Positions 1 to 12,375 of a DNA stretch of 64,000 nt are shown in pieces. The stretch's first letter is position 1. Each line of letters starts with the position of its first letter. Source of the stretch: Nymphaea colorata (lineage: Eukaryota; Streptophyta; Magnoliopsida; Nymphaeales; Nymphaeaceae); assembly GCF_008831285.2 (NCBI RefSeq), contig NC_045150.1, positions 1,874,001 through 1,938,000 on the forward strand, given 5' to 3'. A program made the position numbers and the translations under genes. Under the pieces are notes generated by a model. The model saw nothing but the letters and a program-made list of their open reading frames with translations, searched no databases and was not told the DNA's origin.

Positions 1-3000
1 ATAGACCATCACGAAAGTGCTTAGTGGCATGTTGGCCATTAATGCCATAGTTCTTTGATGTACAATTGCTCTCTAAAATTTAGCACTAGAGGTCATGTGC
101 AAATAGTGTTAAAATTTGTCTATTTTCTTGCAGTGAAGAAATGAATCAGACCAAGATTGTTGAGTGTCAATTCCTACCCAAGGTGATGGATAATGAAAGC
201 CACATGGAAACTTGAATTGCCAGTAATTAGAATGTTATCCACATACACAAGAACATAGAATGCACATTTTCCACTACCGAGAAAATATAATGATGTATCA
301 ACATTAGAAATTTTAAATTTCATGAAAATGAGAAAATACTCAAGCTACTAAAACCAGGCTCGTGGGGCCTGCTTATGACCAAATTGAGCTTTTAGAGAAT
401 GACATACATAATGAGGGAACTAAAGGCCAACATGACATTGGGCTAAGCCATATAGGCATCCTCATTCAGCTGGTTGTGAAAACGGACATTATGATATGAA
501 TGGATCGTGTCAGAACATATCAAATCATAAGAGCCTTAATCGTGGCACTCTCAAAGTAGTCATAACTTTCCTCTTGTATGTAATCCTTTTGAAACATGAG
601 CCTCATAGAAGTTGATGAAGCTATTAGCTACCACTTTGATTTTGAAAACTCATTTATTGCCAAGAACATTATAATAGGAAGATGGAGGTATAAATTCATC
701 TTCCTTAGTCTTATGCCAATACATGTGTGATCACTTAAGGGTAGGCGGTGAGTTCAACTTTAGGAGAGTGGTCACTAAGAAGAGTGATAGGCACAAAATG
801 AATAGTTGAAAGTGTAGTTTTGGGTTTAAAGGAGTTACTTTGAGACCATGAAATCATAGCATGACATATGCAAACAAAGGAGTACAAAGATTGGACAGGA
901 TCTAGTGTAGGACGTGAAGGGGATGGAGAATAACAAATAAATTGAGAAGGAGAAAAGGAAGCAGGCAAACTAAATTGTGGTAGGGACACTAATGGCTGAT
1001 TGGTGGTAGAAAGGGGAACCACGTGGGAGAAGATGGTGAAATTAAAAGACATACTATAGTTTGAATAAGGGTAGGTGATGATGATAGAGTATGAATACAT
1101 GGAGGGATTGACAGGATGATGGGTATAAAGGATTGACCAATAGAGGGTGAGCCTTTGAAAGAACACTTAGTTTCGACAAATAGAATGTGAATACTAATGA
1201 TGTTTTTATCTATTTAGGAGATTGAAGCACATGTACCCTTTCTATTGTCCACTACAACCAAGGAAAGCTTCAAAATTGGAGTTTAAGTCGTTGAAGGAAC
1301 AAAGATAAAGATAGAAATCATAACCAAATGTTTCAAGGAAGGTATAGCATGGAGTAATATGAAACAATTTTTCATAAGGAGTTTACATCTTAACGACATA
1401 TGTAGGAACCCTATAATAGGATACACATAATCCAAATAGTAATAGTCCCAATATTTTTCTATTAAGCCAGCTTGGGCTAAGCATGCATGCAGTTTCTATT
1501 ATATATCTATGTTTTGCTTAACACACCCATTCTGTTCATAATGCATGTGAGGGTAGGACACCGGATGTTCAATCTCATATGATTTTGAAAAAACAAGAAC
1601 ATTTCAATATTTTCCTTGTACTCTAATCAGTTTCTAAGGCTTTTGTTTTTGTACCCAAATTTGTTTTTCTATAAACTGATGAAATTATTCAAAAAAAATT
1701 TGTCACCCTAAACTTGCATATAATAACAAAATACCAAGTAAATTGAGAATAAGCATCGAGAAAATCAACATAATAAGAGTATTGACAAGGGTTAGCTCCC
1801 ATACATCAGAAAAAGCAAATCAAGAGGTTCATGAACATTATAAGAGGATGTACCAAAAGACAAGCAATGGATATTGCCCATTATCATGCCCCACAAATTT
1901 GGAGATCCTTACTGTAAACAAGAAGTTCATAGTTATTGATGATGTGTCACACGGCAAAGAGAAAGATGACCAATCCTTTTATTTCAAAGATCAATAGGAG
2001 CCTTTTCACCAATAAATTCTGAGATGTTGCTAAATGTGGATTGTTTATCTTTACATCCAAATGTAGCTGATATAACCCATGATCATTGAAGTTCTCCAAT
2101 GTTATTTCCCTTGTCTTAAAATCCTTAACATAGCAGTGATCATGATGAAAGTCATAAAGGATACTGTTATCATTGGCAAAAGTATAAACATAAATCAGGT
2201 TTCAGTAATTTCATGTATGTTTAAAATCATGTTAACTTTTGAGGTAATAGAGAAAAAATAAAATTTGCCAATATGAGCCATGTAAAACTCAAGCGGTTGC
2301 CAATTTTGACACTGTTGGGACCTTCATACTCATTGTGAATGGAAATTTATTCAGGTCTGTTATCAGATGATGCATAGCAATGGAATTGGGATGCCATGCA
2401 CCGTCATCAATGTTGGAGAAGGAAGTTGTTTGAGTGCTTGTGGGTTTGATCTAGAATTTTGAGATTTAAACATTAGAACCTCATGACCTTACTTCCAATA
2501 AAGTTGATATGTTGTTTGACACTAGGCAGTAATATGGACATTATTACTGCATGCATAGCAAGTAGTGTCTTGTCCTCTAGAGGGGTGTGACAACCACTAT
2601 TTTCAGTTCAGTTTTGATATCTCCCCCCTTTTGTCCTTAACAAGAAAAAACTGATTTCTACATCTACCTTGAGTTTGTGTTTGATAAGTTGGTTTTGTAT
2701 GTTATATTTCTAGGAGTGACTAATGATCACTTCGTTAGAATCGAGATTCATGTAATGACAGCATGATCAAAATATCTTCAAGAAAAAGAGGCCTCTCTCT
2801 AATGTTTAATGAGGTTCTCAAAGAATTATACACATGTGAGGGTAGACTAGGTACTATATGTAAAGTTAGACCATAGTTCAGAATAGGTTCAGAAGCCACT
2901 GCAAGCTAATGAGCCAAATTTTTTGTTTTGTGAAAATATGCAGTGATGGCATGCCTTTATGCATGTTATCAAGTTGCATATTGAATTGTTGCACACACGC

Positions 3001-3390
3001 ACGTGAGTGTGAAACATACATCTTCTTGAAGGTGTTTCATATGTTTTAACAAGCGGGTAAGCCTATGACTTGGTTGTGCACCAAGTCAATAAACGAAGAT
3101 AAAGTCGAACATAAAACCAATTGAACCATTCATTGTCAATTAATATACTTAGGATTTGTGGCAAGGGTTTTTCCATCCTTAGTAGGAAGAACTTTAGGTG
3201 TGCATGGATTTGAACCACCAATGTAATCAATAGGCACACAATTTTTGAGAAAAACGAGAAATTGAGACTCATACAACAGAAAGTTATTGATGGGAGCTTG
3301 ATGGTTAGAAAATATTGCAAACTTTTTGGTGCAAGAAGGAGACAAACCATTCAAACATCTTTTGAGGATTCCTAGCAAATTAGTGTGCAT
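1..3390 (-). pseudogene. Degenerate Copia (Ty1-type) gag-pol, cut by the left window edge
   Basis: Read on the - strand from about 3390 towards 1, the conceptual translation follows Copia order but with many stops and frameshifts. A gag-like segment (3390-3080) has NPKYIN followed by a Trp-rich stretch. A protease-like segment near 2400 has MHHLITDLNKF, resembling the motif after the catalytic DSG. An integrase zinc-binding segment near 2000 has IGHLSLCRV. Integrase core and C-terminal text (1600-1250) includes TPYEKLF-like and TFLETFGYDF-like strings, followed by a Ser/Pro-rich linker (1166-735). The reverse transcriptase has QAPRAWF (about 370) and YVDNILITG (about 240), the latter a damaged YVDD box. 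RNase H and the downstream LTR would lie beyond position 1. No frame is open over a full domain, so the copy is dead. Family membership is secure; exact domain edges are not. Confidence 0.85.
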
Positions 3391-3470
3391 ACTATATTAT
3401 ATTATGCAATAAATTATATTGGCTATGCTGAGCAATATGAGGACGAGTTCTTCATAGGGTTGCCAAAGCA

Positions 3471-3486
3471 CGTACTTTGATATCAT
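3471..3486 (-). other. Probable tRNA primer-binding site and LTR boundary of the left Copia copy
   Basis: On the - strand the LTR-like end TTTTGCA is followed directly by TGATATCAAAGTACGTGC, a decayed form of the initiator-Met primer site TGGTATCAGAGC used by many Copia elements. The adjacent LTR would therefore start on the + strand at 3486 (TGCAAAAG). Its far end could not be fixed because the partner LTR is outside the window. Confidence 0.5.
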
Positions 3487-6400
3487 GCAAAAGTTTGAAT
3501 CCATGAAAGGTGCGTAGGTTTAAGGTGGTTCAATTGAAAGTTTATGTCCATCATCTCCATGAAACGTTACTCTCTTCTCTCTGTCTTTTATATGACAAAA
3601 AAAGTTCCCAATAATAATAGAAGGGTTGTTATGTGATGATTTTTTTTGTTTTCTTGGATTTAGGAATCAATACTTCCTTTGAGATTCTATTTCCTTTGGC
3701 ATCGGTTGTGATATGGCAAGTTAGTTCAACCAATCAGTTTCATTCCTTATCTTGATGAGGAATGACAACATGACCATTTTATATATTTGGCTTGACAATA
3801 TTGGGTACTGCCTCAATACATATTAAGTTCTTTTAATTACAATCCTAATAAGGGAGGCCCATGCCTCCATTGCAAAATAATAATTTCTTACAACATTTAA
3901 GAAATTTGAGAACAATGGAACTATATGTAGAAGATAGGGGATTAACAATGTAACTTTTACTTTTGTTTAACCAAAACCTGGAGCATACTAATAGAGAAAT
4001 ATCTTCGATTATATATGGCATACACAAGAAAATGATTATTCTTGAACAGAAGCAAGTATTTGTATGTAGTAAGTACATCCTGTGACACTATAATAGATGC
4101 ATTACATAGGATGGTCATTCTACAATATATATAGCATATCCTTGTTCTATAATACAAGGCTAATGTATGTTATTGGCAGCCTAATGTTATAGATTATTTA
4201 ATGATGCAATTTCTATTCCATTATTAAATGATATAAATTACAATACATTTCTATGCATGAGCCATAGAACATTTTCTAGGGGTTGGTCTATGGCATATTC
4301 CTTGATATGTTATAAATTCTCTAGCACCGCCAAAACATTTCTCTCTCTCTCTCTCCTGAAAGAATGAAGCCAAGGATATCTCATCTTCTTTTCTAGAAAC
4401 TGCAATCCCAAGAAGGAAGTCCACTGATTCGTTGGTGGACGGAAGGGTTTTTATCCTTTCTCTTCTTCTTCTTCTTCTTCATCTTGAAATGAAGCAGCAT
4501 TGTTCTAATTGTTTGATTTTCTATCCGGTCTCGATCCTAAGCTTGGAGCATTTTGAGTTGGTTGTTTTTTCCATTTGTAAATATTCATTGTTTTGTTATA
4601 CATGCCTTAACAATAAGCTCTCTAACATGTTGATATGATACATTTGAGTAATATTGTACACTATTATGGCAGCAAATTTTACGAGTACTCCACACCATAG
4701 ATTGGAAAGCAGGAAATTATCTATTATAATTGTATTAGATGAGAATTGATGCTTACAAAAATAGAGAGATGCTGCTAAACAAAGGAAATTTGGAGTTTGT
4801 ATCTGCCATTGGAAGAAGCACTAGTTCTTCAAATGAACTCCTCTTTTTTTCTTCCACAGTTGTTTCTATTATTTATGACCTTAATGGAACCATATGTTTG
4901 GATTTTTTTGGCAATTATGCTTGCTATTCATCAGTTCTTGCTCCTTTACTATGACAATATGCAACAAATGTATCCTACATCCTAGATTTCTCCATTCTAG
5001 ATTATATGTCCATCTAATAGATGTCAATAGACAAGTATATGTTATAGAGAAGCTTTGAACAGCATAGTCCATGAAGAATGTGTTGAAGACTTAAAAATTA
5101 AAGGAAAAACAAGACACGTAATGCAAATATCAAGCAAGAAGTTAAATTGATGGGAGCCAAATTCTTGAAAGATCATTAAAAGAAGCTGATGAGAGACATT
5201 TGCGAGGATCATCGCTGATGAAATTACAATTGACCATGTAAGCTTTTGGATATGCTTATTGTATTGTCACATAGATATTCTCTTGATGCATGTAACATTT
5301 TAGCAACGTAGTTTTTGCACTATTGCTATTTTAGATGTTGTCTTGAGGTGTTGTGGATAGGCTTTAGTAGTGAAATTCTATAGAATATGAACAACGAATT
5401 TGGCTATGTGCTCAAGATATTGACATTGAAGATCAGCCAATGGATGGGAAAGTTCTTTAATTATCAAGAGGTAACCCTTAGTGTGAGTATGGTTTAAGCT
5501 ATTTTCTTGTATTTTCTAGTTTCCTCTTTCTCGATACATCTATACATTGATTTTCAAAAATAAGCTTGATATCATAAAGCTACAAAGCTATTAAGAAAAC
5601 ATTCAGATTATTTGGCATGAAAACACTAAGCACTTTCAAGTCAATCAATACCATGTATGGAAAAAGAAAAAGGATAAAGAGTGGGACTAAGGTTCTATGA
5701 GGAAAGGACGTTGTGCACCATTGTTAGTGGACTCATCACAGAAAAGAAGTGCACCATTGTTAGTGGACTCATCACAGGAAAGAAGGTTCACAAGCTAAAG
5801 TCCAGCTTGTCCATGAAGGAGGGGTTGTTTGGATTCTCTAGCAACAATCATATGTACCTTCATAGTAGTTTCACATTCTTCATTATTTTCCTTAAAAAGA
5901 TTTTGGTATTTTTTTCATTCAATGGCAAGCATCCATGGTGATTTATCAAATAAAGTACTTTACATCTTTCTCTCTGATTTGATGGTTTTATCTACCAAAC
6001 TAACTTCTTTTTGAAGGGTTAGTGCATCTCATGAGTTCTAAGTTCCAAGTTCCAATTATGGACCTCCTTTGGTGTTACAAAATATTTTCTATTTTAAAGC
6101 ACCATATTCATGATTCTAATGTGAAGGGTTTAACACATAAAGTAATTTTTTCTTTAAACCATGACCACCAAAAGTCCCTGTAGTTTCTTCTAGTTATAGG
6201 GCTTTGACGATTGCAAAAGGTAATACTATTCAAAAACAACTCTTTTTACTAATTTTTGATTTCCAAGCTTCACATAGTTTTGTTGCATGCATCTGGTGAA
6301 GTAATATCAATTTACTAGGTTTCATGAGCAAACCCTGCTTTGAAAGTGCATGTATATGTAGGGTTGAATATGGTATATGCACTGCATTCTTAACTCTTTT

Positions 6401-6642
6401 AGTAAGCTATCTCTATTCTATTACATGTTGGTAACTTCAACTTCTTCTGGTATAACTGCTCTCAAATTCAAAAATGTTTTGAAACACTTTAGTAGTTATA
6501 TCCAAATGTCAATTAGGGTACTTTTATTCCTATCACTGTTCATGGATCACCTTTGCATAGAGCAGTGCCATGCATTTTCTCTCTTTTCCTCCCTCCCTCA
6601 CTCCTCATTGCATGGTAAGACCAGTCAATTAATAACCCATCT
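3486..6642. other. No gene seen; Copia LTR remnant and intergenic DNA
   Basis: The first several hundred bases are probably the LTR of the left Copia element (- strand), but its outer end is not identifiable. A short (CT)n run lies at 4341-4356. Open frames up to about 127 codons occur (for example 6377-6760 on +) but show no recognisable family, so I do not call them genes. Confidence 0.5.
5713..5784. repeat. Tandem duplication of a 36-bp unit (2 copies)
   Basis: Two head-to-tail copies, 5713-5748 and 5749-5784, begin GTGCACCATTGTTAGTGG and differ at one base near the end (CAGAAAAGAA versus CAGGAAAGAA). The high identity implies a recent slippage event. Confidence 0.9.
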
Positions 6643-6647
6643 CTTGT

Positions 6648-6969
6648 TGTCAAAAGTGTTATTGCATATGATGTACCATCACAATCCGATCATTGGTGTC
6701 CTTCTCATGCTCACGAACATCAATTGTATGAGTAGCCTAAATTTCCATATACTCACATAGTTCTTCCGTACTCACATAACGCATTCGTCACAAGGAAACT
6801 TTTGGTCATTATAAAGCACATCCTCCATCTTTTATAATTGACTATTGTAAACTATGTTAATGTTGTCTCTTTGTACATATCCTTGTACACAGCTTTAGAA
6901 AAGTAATCAAGTAATTATTCTCACTTTTCATTTTCCTTGGTTATCTTTCCAAGTGCTCAAATTGTATCA
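6648..6969 (+). repeat. 5' LTR of the 6.06-kb Copia element
   Basis: 322 bp with TG...CA ends, immediately followed by the primer-binding-like site. Its partner lies at 12376-12711. Matching blocks include AAGGAAACTTTTGG and TTATAATTGAC.ATTGTAAAC. Confidence 0.88.
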
Positions 6970-6981
6970 TGGTATTAGACC
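6970..6981 (+). other. Primer-binding site (initiator tRNA-Met type)
   Basis: TGGTATTAGACC directly abuts the 5' LTR and differs at two positions from the canonical Copia site TGGTATCAGAGC. Confidence 0.75.
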
Positions 6982-7139
6982 TTTGAGGAAATGAATGCCG
7001 GAGAAGCAAGACCGAGTAATGCACATGGTGATTCAAATTAGGTGATGTCTTCTCTATTACATTCATCATTCATATAATTCTGGGAATGTGCTTATGTCCC
7101 AACTTCTCAATGAATAGAATTATCGGCTGTGGAGTAGGG

Positions 7140-8790
7140 GTATGACTGGCTCATTCAACGAAAAATAAAATTGTCTTCATTGATGGTTCATTCATTGAAT
7201 CTAAGAAAAACAATCCAAACTATATTTGAAGGAAATCATAATAAATTTGTGGTCCATTACACTACAGATGACAGTCTCCAAAGAAATCGTGATAGACAAC
7301 AGAGTGGACCAGTTTCCAGCCACTACCATGGTATCAGCCATGTAAAAGCAAAATTGTGGACTACTTACCAAGGCACTGCTGTATGACAATCACTTTGAGC
7401 CAGCAATCATGGAAAACATGACATCAAAACAAGTGGCATCGGTTTTTCAAACTGCATCAAATGAATAAGCAGTTGGTGCTAGTAGCGATGGACAAAGTTC
7501 TAAAGGTGTCACCCCAAAACTAACTGTCACCCCATAAGTTTTTCTCCTTAGTTAAGAATCGACCAGTTAACATTAATTTTGCAGGTAATACTACTACCAC
7601 AAATTTTGAGTTTTACCATTGGATAATTGACCTAGGGGCGAGTTGACACATATGTGCCGACCCAACCACATTTCAAAATTTAAAGCCATGTGATGTGCCT
7701 GTGAATTTGCCAAATGGTAAAATTATTCATGTTGGTCACACCAGTAGGGTATCTCTACCTTTTTTTGGCATTAACAATGCATTGAATTTCCCTCATTCAA
7801 TGTTAATCTTCTATCAGTTAGTGAGGTTTTCAAGAACTTGAACTGTCTCATTACTTTTTTTCTTACACATTATGTTGTGCAAAACCTGGCTTTGAAGACA
7901 ATGATTGGTCTGGCCGACATAAAGGGAGAAGTTTATATGATTTGCCCCACTTGAGAAAGTGTGCAAACCTATTTGGCCATTTCCAATCATGAACTTTGGC
8001 ATAAATGACTTGGTCATGTTTCAGATTCTAGTTTTAGATTAGTTTGAGATTACTTAGATTAGAAATTTGAGTTAAAGAAAAATTATTTATGTGACTCTTG
8101 CCATCATTCTAAACAAACTCGACTTAAGTTTGATTTAAGTGAGATTTATACTTCTCACCCATTTGATTTAATTCATTGCTATATGGGGGCCATATTCCCA
8201 AGCCACTTTATCGGCACACATTATTTTTTAAACATAATAGATGATTTTTCTTGTGCTACTTGGATTTTTTTGATGAGACACAATATGAGGCACTGCAATG
8301 TCATTTAAACTTTTTTGCTTTGATTATAAATCAATTCAGTCTCCAAATTAAAAGCTTGCATCCAGACAATGGCACAGAATTTTCTTTTTTGTAAGAAATG
8401 AAAGCTTTTCTTTCTCAACAAAGGACCACGCATCGACATAGTTGTGTGGTAACACAACAATAGAATGGAGTGGTGGAATGCAAACATGGGCATTTGCTCG
8501 AGGTGGATAGGGCACTTCGTTTTGAATAAAATTTGCCTATTTGTTTTTGGGGGGGGACTGCATCTTGACTGTAATTTACTTAATAAATTGAATTTTCACT
8601 CCCATAGATGGAAAAACACATTTTGGAAAAAAACCATGTTTTAAACACCTATGCATCTTTGGCTATCTTTGCTATGCTACTAATGTGTATTCAAAAAATG
8701 ATATATTTGAGTAAAGGGACTGTTTACATCCCAAAATTTTTTGTTGGTTTTAGAGTGCTCCAAAAAAATGAGTTTTGTTTTGAAAATGAG
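7140..8790 (+). pseudogene. Copia gag-protease-integrase remnant
   Basis: Translation on + gives a damaged protease active-site region near 7625 (WIIDLGAS..HIC; the catalytic DSG reads DLG). A zinc-binding integrase start near 7995 (HELWHK.LGHVS with CDSCHHSKQTRLKF) is followed by integrase core text near 8215 (THYFLNIIDDFSCATWIFL) and integrase C-terminal text to about 8700. Several stops and frameshifts interrupt it. The normal continuation into reverse transcriptase is replaced by unrelated repeat at about 8785. It lies inside the LTR pair 6648-12711 and is its internal coding region. It is non-functional. Confidence 0.85.
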
Positions 8791-10274
8791 AAAGAAATGG
8801 ACTTGTCCGTCGGTACAACGATCTATCATTCCCGGTGCCTTTACCAAGGGTAATCAATCCAAGGATTATGTTTATCATTGATGCATTTTCTTTTGGCTTA
8901 AACATCCTTTCTATATGTGGTGTAGAAGAATAATTAGAAGTTTGATGTTCAAACTTTTGAAAATGTTCTTAAAGAATTGTTTGAGAATGTGAAACATTTT
9001 GAAGAAAACTAGAGTTGAGAAATCTTTATAAATATCATTTAGAAAACTTAGGAAGTCATTTTGAAATCATTTTAGTGTTCTCTTAAGACATTAAGTAGGT
9101 TTGAGATTTTGCTCTAAATCGGTTACCACCTAGTTAGAGTTTCATCTCATCTTGCTTAAGTTATTTTGGAGAGGTGTTCATGATCATACGTGACATTAAG
9201 TGAGAGAAAATGAATGGATGCATTGATCCTATATGAATCTAAGGGAAAATCATTCATTCATACCATAACATTCATCTAGATGCATTCCTACCATAACATA
9301 TTTCTAAGATTTTTGATTTTGTAAATATCATATATATGAAGGAAAAGTTTTTGAAAATAGATTGGGGTTGTAGACCATCAAGCATGAATCCAATATTGGG
9401 TCATTACTTGGTTTGTGATCTTGATGAAGTCGGCAAATAAAAAATTAAAATCTTAAAATGGTAAAATATTGAAAGAATGGAAAAGATGAAGGACTACATC
9501 TCAAGAGGGATATAGAGAAAGAAAAAGATTTTGAAAATCATAAAATTACATGTTTTGAAAAAGAACGATATGTAGTTGTATACATATATGAAAGCTTATA
9601 AAAATGATGTTTATATCAAGTAGAGAAGAGAAGATCATTTTAGAAAAAAAAAAAGAGATTTTAAAATGGAATACACGTACATATATATATTTATATATAT
9701 ATATATACAAGAGTTTATAAAAGTATGTTAACATTCATGTGCATGCATACATATATAACATGTATATACGCATACGCTTTCATAAATATGAAAATCAAGG
9801 AATGATTTGAAAATAGCCGACTTCAAATTTTGATATAGGCCGGAAGGGAGCTTGGACTCTTGCAAGAGCCTAAACTAACTCTCCAAGGCCCCATTAGAGA
9901 GATTTCTTTTGATAATGTTTTGGAAAACATGATTTATATAAAAACATAGAATATTTATAGTTTGGTTACAAGGGAATTTGTTTCTTGCACCGTTGGGTAT
10001 GGAAGAAAATCTAGCAACACATCAAGGCACTCTTTAGAGTTCCTAATGGGGTGACTAGGAAAGAAACTAGAGTAAAATGACAGGCAAATGCATTTTAACA
10101 TGTACATTTTTGTGATGGTTTCTCCGAGTTGGACAAGCCCCAACCTCAAAAATTAATATGAAAATAAATAGCTTCAAGTCATACTCTCATTCTCACCATT
10201 CATTAGTATATAAATAGAAGATTAGAATATCATGCATAGATAATATATCGACAACATTAAAGGAAGGAAAAATA

Positions 10275-10410
10275 GAGAGGGAGAACATGACGGAGAGGGA
10301 AAGACGTAGAGAGAGCAAGGTGGAGAGAGGGAGAGAAAGACATAGAGAGAGAGAGGTGGAGAGAGAGAGAGAAAGACATAGAGAGAGAGAGAAAGGTTTA
10401 GAGAGAAAGA
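10275..10410. repeat. GA-rich minisatellite
   Basis: An imperfect GA/GGA tract in which a unit of about 36 bp (GGTGGAGAGAGGGAGAGAAA followed by GACATAGAGAGAGAGA) is repeated head to tail. Open frames across it read only Leu-Ser repeats and are not genes. Confidence 0.85.
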
Positions 10411-10504
10411 CAACAAAAATATATTCAAGAAATAGAAATAGCAATAACAATGAAGAAAAATAACAACATCAAGAATATTTGAAAGAGCATCATAAAATAA
10501 AATA

Positions 10505-10840
10505 TTGTCTCATCCTCTCATGCTCTCCGTGCACTCGAGCATAATCTCTTGTCTCTATAATAGAGATTGAGTACTATCTCCTTTGGCCATGGGGAGATGA
10601 AGAAGAGATGAAAGAAAAAGGAAAATGTTATATTCAATAAGAGAGAAAATATGAGTTAATCATAAAATGAAAGGTCATATCATTTTCCATGCTCCTAGTG
10701 CACTTGAGCATAGCATCTTGTCCCTATAATAGAAATTGAGTACTATCTCATTGGTCATGGAGAGAAGAAGAAGAAAAGGAAATGAAGAAAGAAAGAAAAA
10801 TACTCTAATGAGAATTATTTAGGGAAGATGATTACCTTGC
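10505..10840. repeat. Two diverged tandem copies of a unit of about 170 bp
   Basis: Blocks such as TGCTC....GTGCAC.TGAGCATA, TCTTGTC.CTATAATAGA and ATTGAGTACTATCTC recur with an offset of 169 bp (10521 and 10690). Both copies are followed by GA-rich stretches. Confidence 0.75.
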
Positions 10841-11190
10841 TTGAATATGAATACTTCTAGAAAAGGAGCAAGCTCCAAGTTGGAGAATAGAAGAAATGGA
10901 AAAAGGAATAGGGAGAGAGAAAAACTAAAGAGAATCTAAGTCTTTCAAGTGAGAATATTATAGAGTTTCTCTTAAGGCCAACTCTTCCATAAGAGGGGGG
11001 AAGTGGGGCTATTCAAGACCTTGGGGGCAAAACCTTAAATTTGATTTTTTTTTTTTTAATTTCACCTTATTTTCATCCGAATTTTAAATAATTTTGAATT
11101 ATTTTGAAAAAGAAATGATTTGAAAATGGGTATGATTGGCTATTAGGCTTATAATTTTTTTTTTTAAATGAGTTGGGCCTTTGTCTACCT

Positions 11191-11463
11191 AAAAAGATTA
11201 AAATCGTTCTCTAAAAGGAGGTTGTTTGTAAAAAAAGGGGGCAAATGAGTCTTGCCCACTAAAAAGACTGAAATCGCTCTCCAAAATGATGTTTTTTATC
11301 AAAAGGAGGGACAAATGAGTCTTTCTCACCAAAAAGACCAAAATCGTCCTCTAAAAGGAGGTTTTTTATCAAAAGGAGAGGCAAATGAGTCTTGCCCACA
11401 AAAAAGACCAAAATCACCATCTAAAAATAGGTTTTTTGTCAAAAGGAGGGGCAAATGGGTTTG
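11191..11463. repeat. 70-bp tandem repeat, four copies
   Basis: Units start at 11191, 11261, 11331 and 11401, each with AAAAAGA and containing ATCAAAAGGAGG-like and GGCAAATGAGTCTTGCCCAC-like text. The spacing is exactly 70 bp; the last copy is slightly shorter. A 70-codon open frame (11252-11464) is a by-product of the periodicity. Tandem repeats like this are common in untranslated or LTR regions of plant Gypsy elements. Confidence 0.9.
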
Positions 11464-12008
11464 AAATGTTTGATTTGGATCTGAACTTGGGTTTAAAATT
11501 CATTTTGGATCGATAATCGCAAATTTGTTTTGGATCTCAAATTTAGATCCAAATACTAAAACAATAGCCTCTTTTTGGAAAATTTGGGGTGATAACAGGG
11601 ACTCACAAATGCATTTTTATAGAATACCAAAAAGCACAAAAAGCTTGTAAGTTTATGACTTGGAGACTCAAAAGGCTTTTACTAGTAGTGATTCCATGTG
11701 TTATGAGCATATTTCATTAACCAAGATCCAAATCTTACACAAGATCCAAGTTCTACACTACCTATCAAATCATTAACCAAGATACAAAGTTTACACAAGA
11801 TCCAGTTCTATTAATACCTATTAGAAGATACCACTCAGGTCAAAAACCTGCCCTTGGTTGAAGGACTTTTGTTGTTCTCCCATTAAATCATCTCTGACTA
11901 ACACCACCTTCACACTAGGACAAAAGAATGAACAAAGTATATCATTTCAAAATATATGTCATTTCAACATTTTTCTAATAAACATATTGTGTTCCTCACA
12001 TCTATGGT

Positions 12009-12106
12009 TTCCAAGTCTAAACCTGATTGAAGAATTTATTGCTCAATCTACAAGTGATTCCAAGTCTAAACCTGATTGAAGAATTTATTGCTCAATCTAC
12101 AAGTGA
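12009..12106. repeat. 49-bp tandem duplication
   Basis: 12009-12057 and 12058-12106 are essentially identical (both begin TTCCAAGTCTAAACCTGATT). The duplication sits just before the surviving RNase H end of the surrounding Copia element. Confidence 0.92.
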
Positions 12107-12109
12107 ATG

Positions 12110-12374
12110 AGCCTCTTCCAGTCACATCGTTTTGTGATAAACAAGCAGCATTACATATTTCTGCAAATCCAGTTTCCCATGAGCATGCAAAATACATTGA
12201 ATTGGATTGTCATGTTGTTCGTGGAAAACTATTACAAGGCATTATTTGAACGTGTTATAATAGAATTAAAGACTAACTGGGCTGATTTGCTCACTAAAGC
12301 ATTAAGAAGAGAAGCACTTCTCATCTATTAAACAAACTGGACGTCAAAGACTTCTGCGCTCCAGTTTGTGGGGA
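12110..12374 (+). pseudogene. C-terminal end of Copia RNase H
   Basis: Translation across two frames gives LFCDKQAALHISANPVSHEH, then KYIELDCHVVREKL, then LDVKDFCAPVCGE, which is the typical end of Copia RNase H before the polypurine tract. A frameshift and stops are present. The 3' LTR begins two bases after this text. Confidence 0.85.
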
Positions 12375-12375
12375 G

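Larger units (their letters stand above)
8785..11597 (+). repeat. Dispersed repeat lodged inside the Copia element (copy A), probably Gypsy-derived
   Basis: From about 8785 to about 10100 the sequence matches 49330-50720 along its length: shared blocks include TAAGTAGGTT, CACCTTGCTTAAGTT-like, TGTAGAC.ATCAAGCATG and CTTTTGCAAGAGCCTA. The left edge of homology includes ATGAGAAAG..GGACT in both copies. The right part carries GA-rich repeats, a 170-bp duplication and a 70-bp tandem array, and ends GGGGTGATAACA followed by GGGACTCAC, resembling a Gypsy LTR end plus primer site. It replaces the Copia reverse transcriptase. Exact borders and family need alignment. Confidence 0.6.

Noticed and set aside
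10193-10450. 85-codon open frame on - rich in Leu/Ser.
   Set aside because: It is a translation of the GA-rich minisatellite and has no protein-like composition.
11252-11464. 70-codon open frame with repeating Lys-rich text.
   Set aside because: It arises from the 70-bp tandem array; there is no conserved frame or family.
8799-11603. GGACT on both sides of the repeat inside the Copia element, as a possible target-site duplication of a solo LTR (8804-11597).
   Set aside because: The left GGACT and the ATGAGAAAG before it are also present in the other copy at 49330-50720, so they belong to the repeat. On the right there is one extra base after the ACA end.
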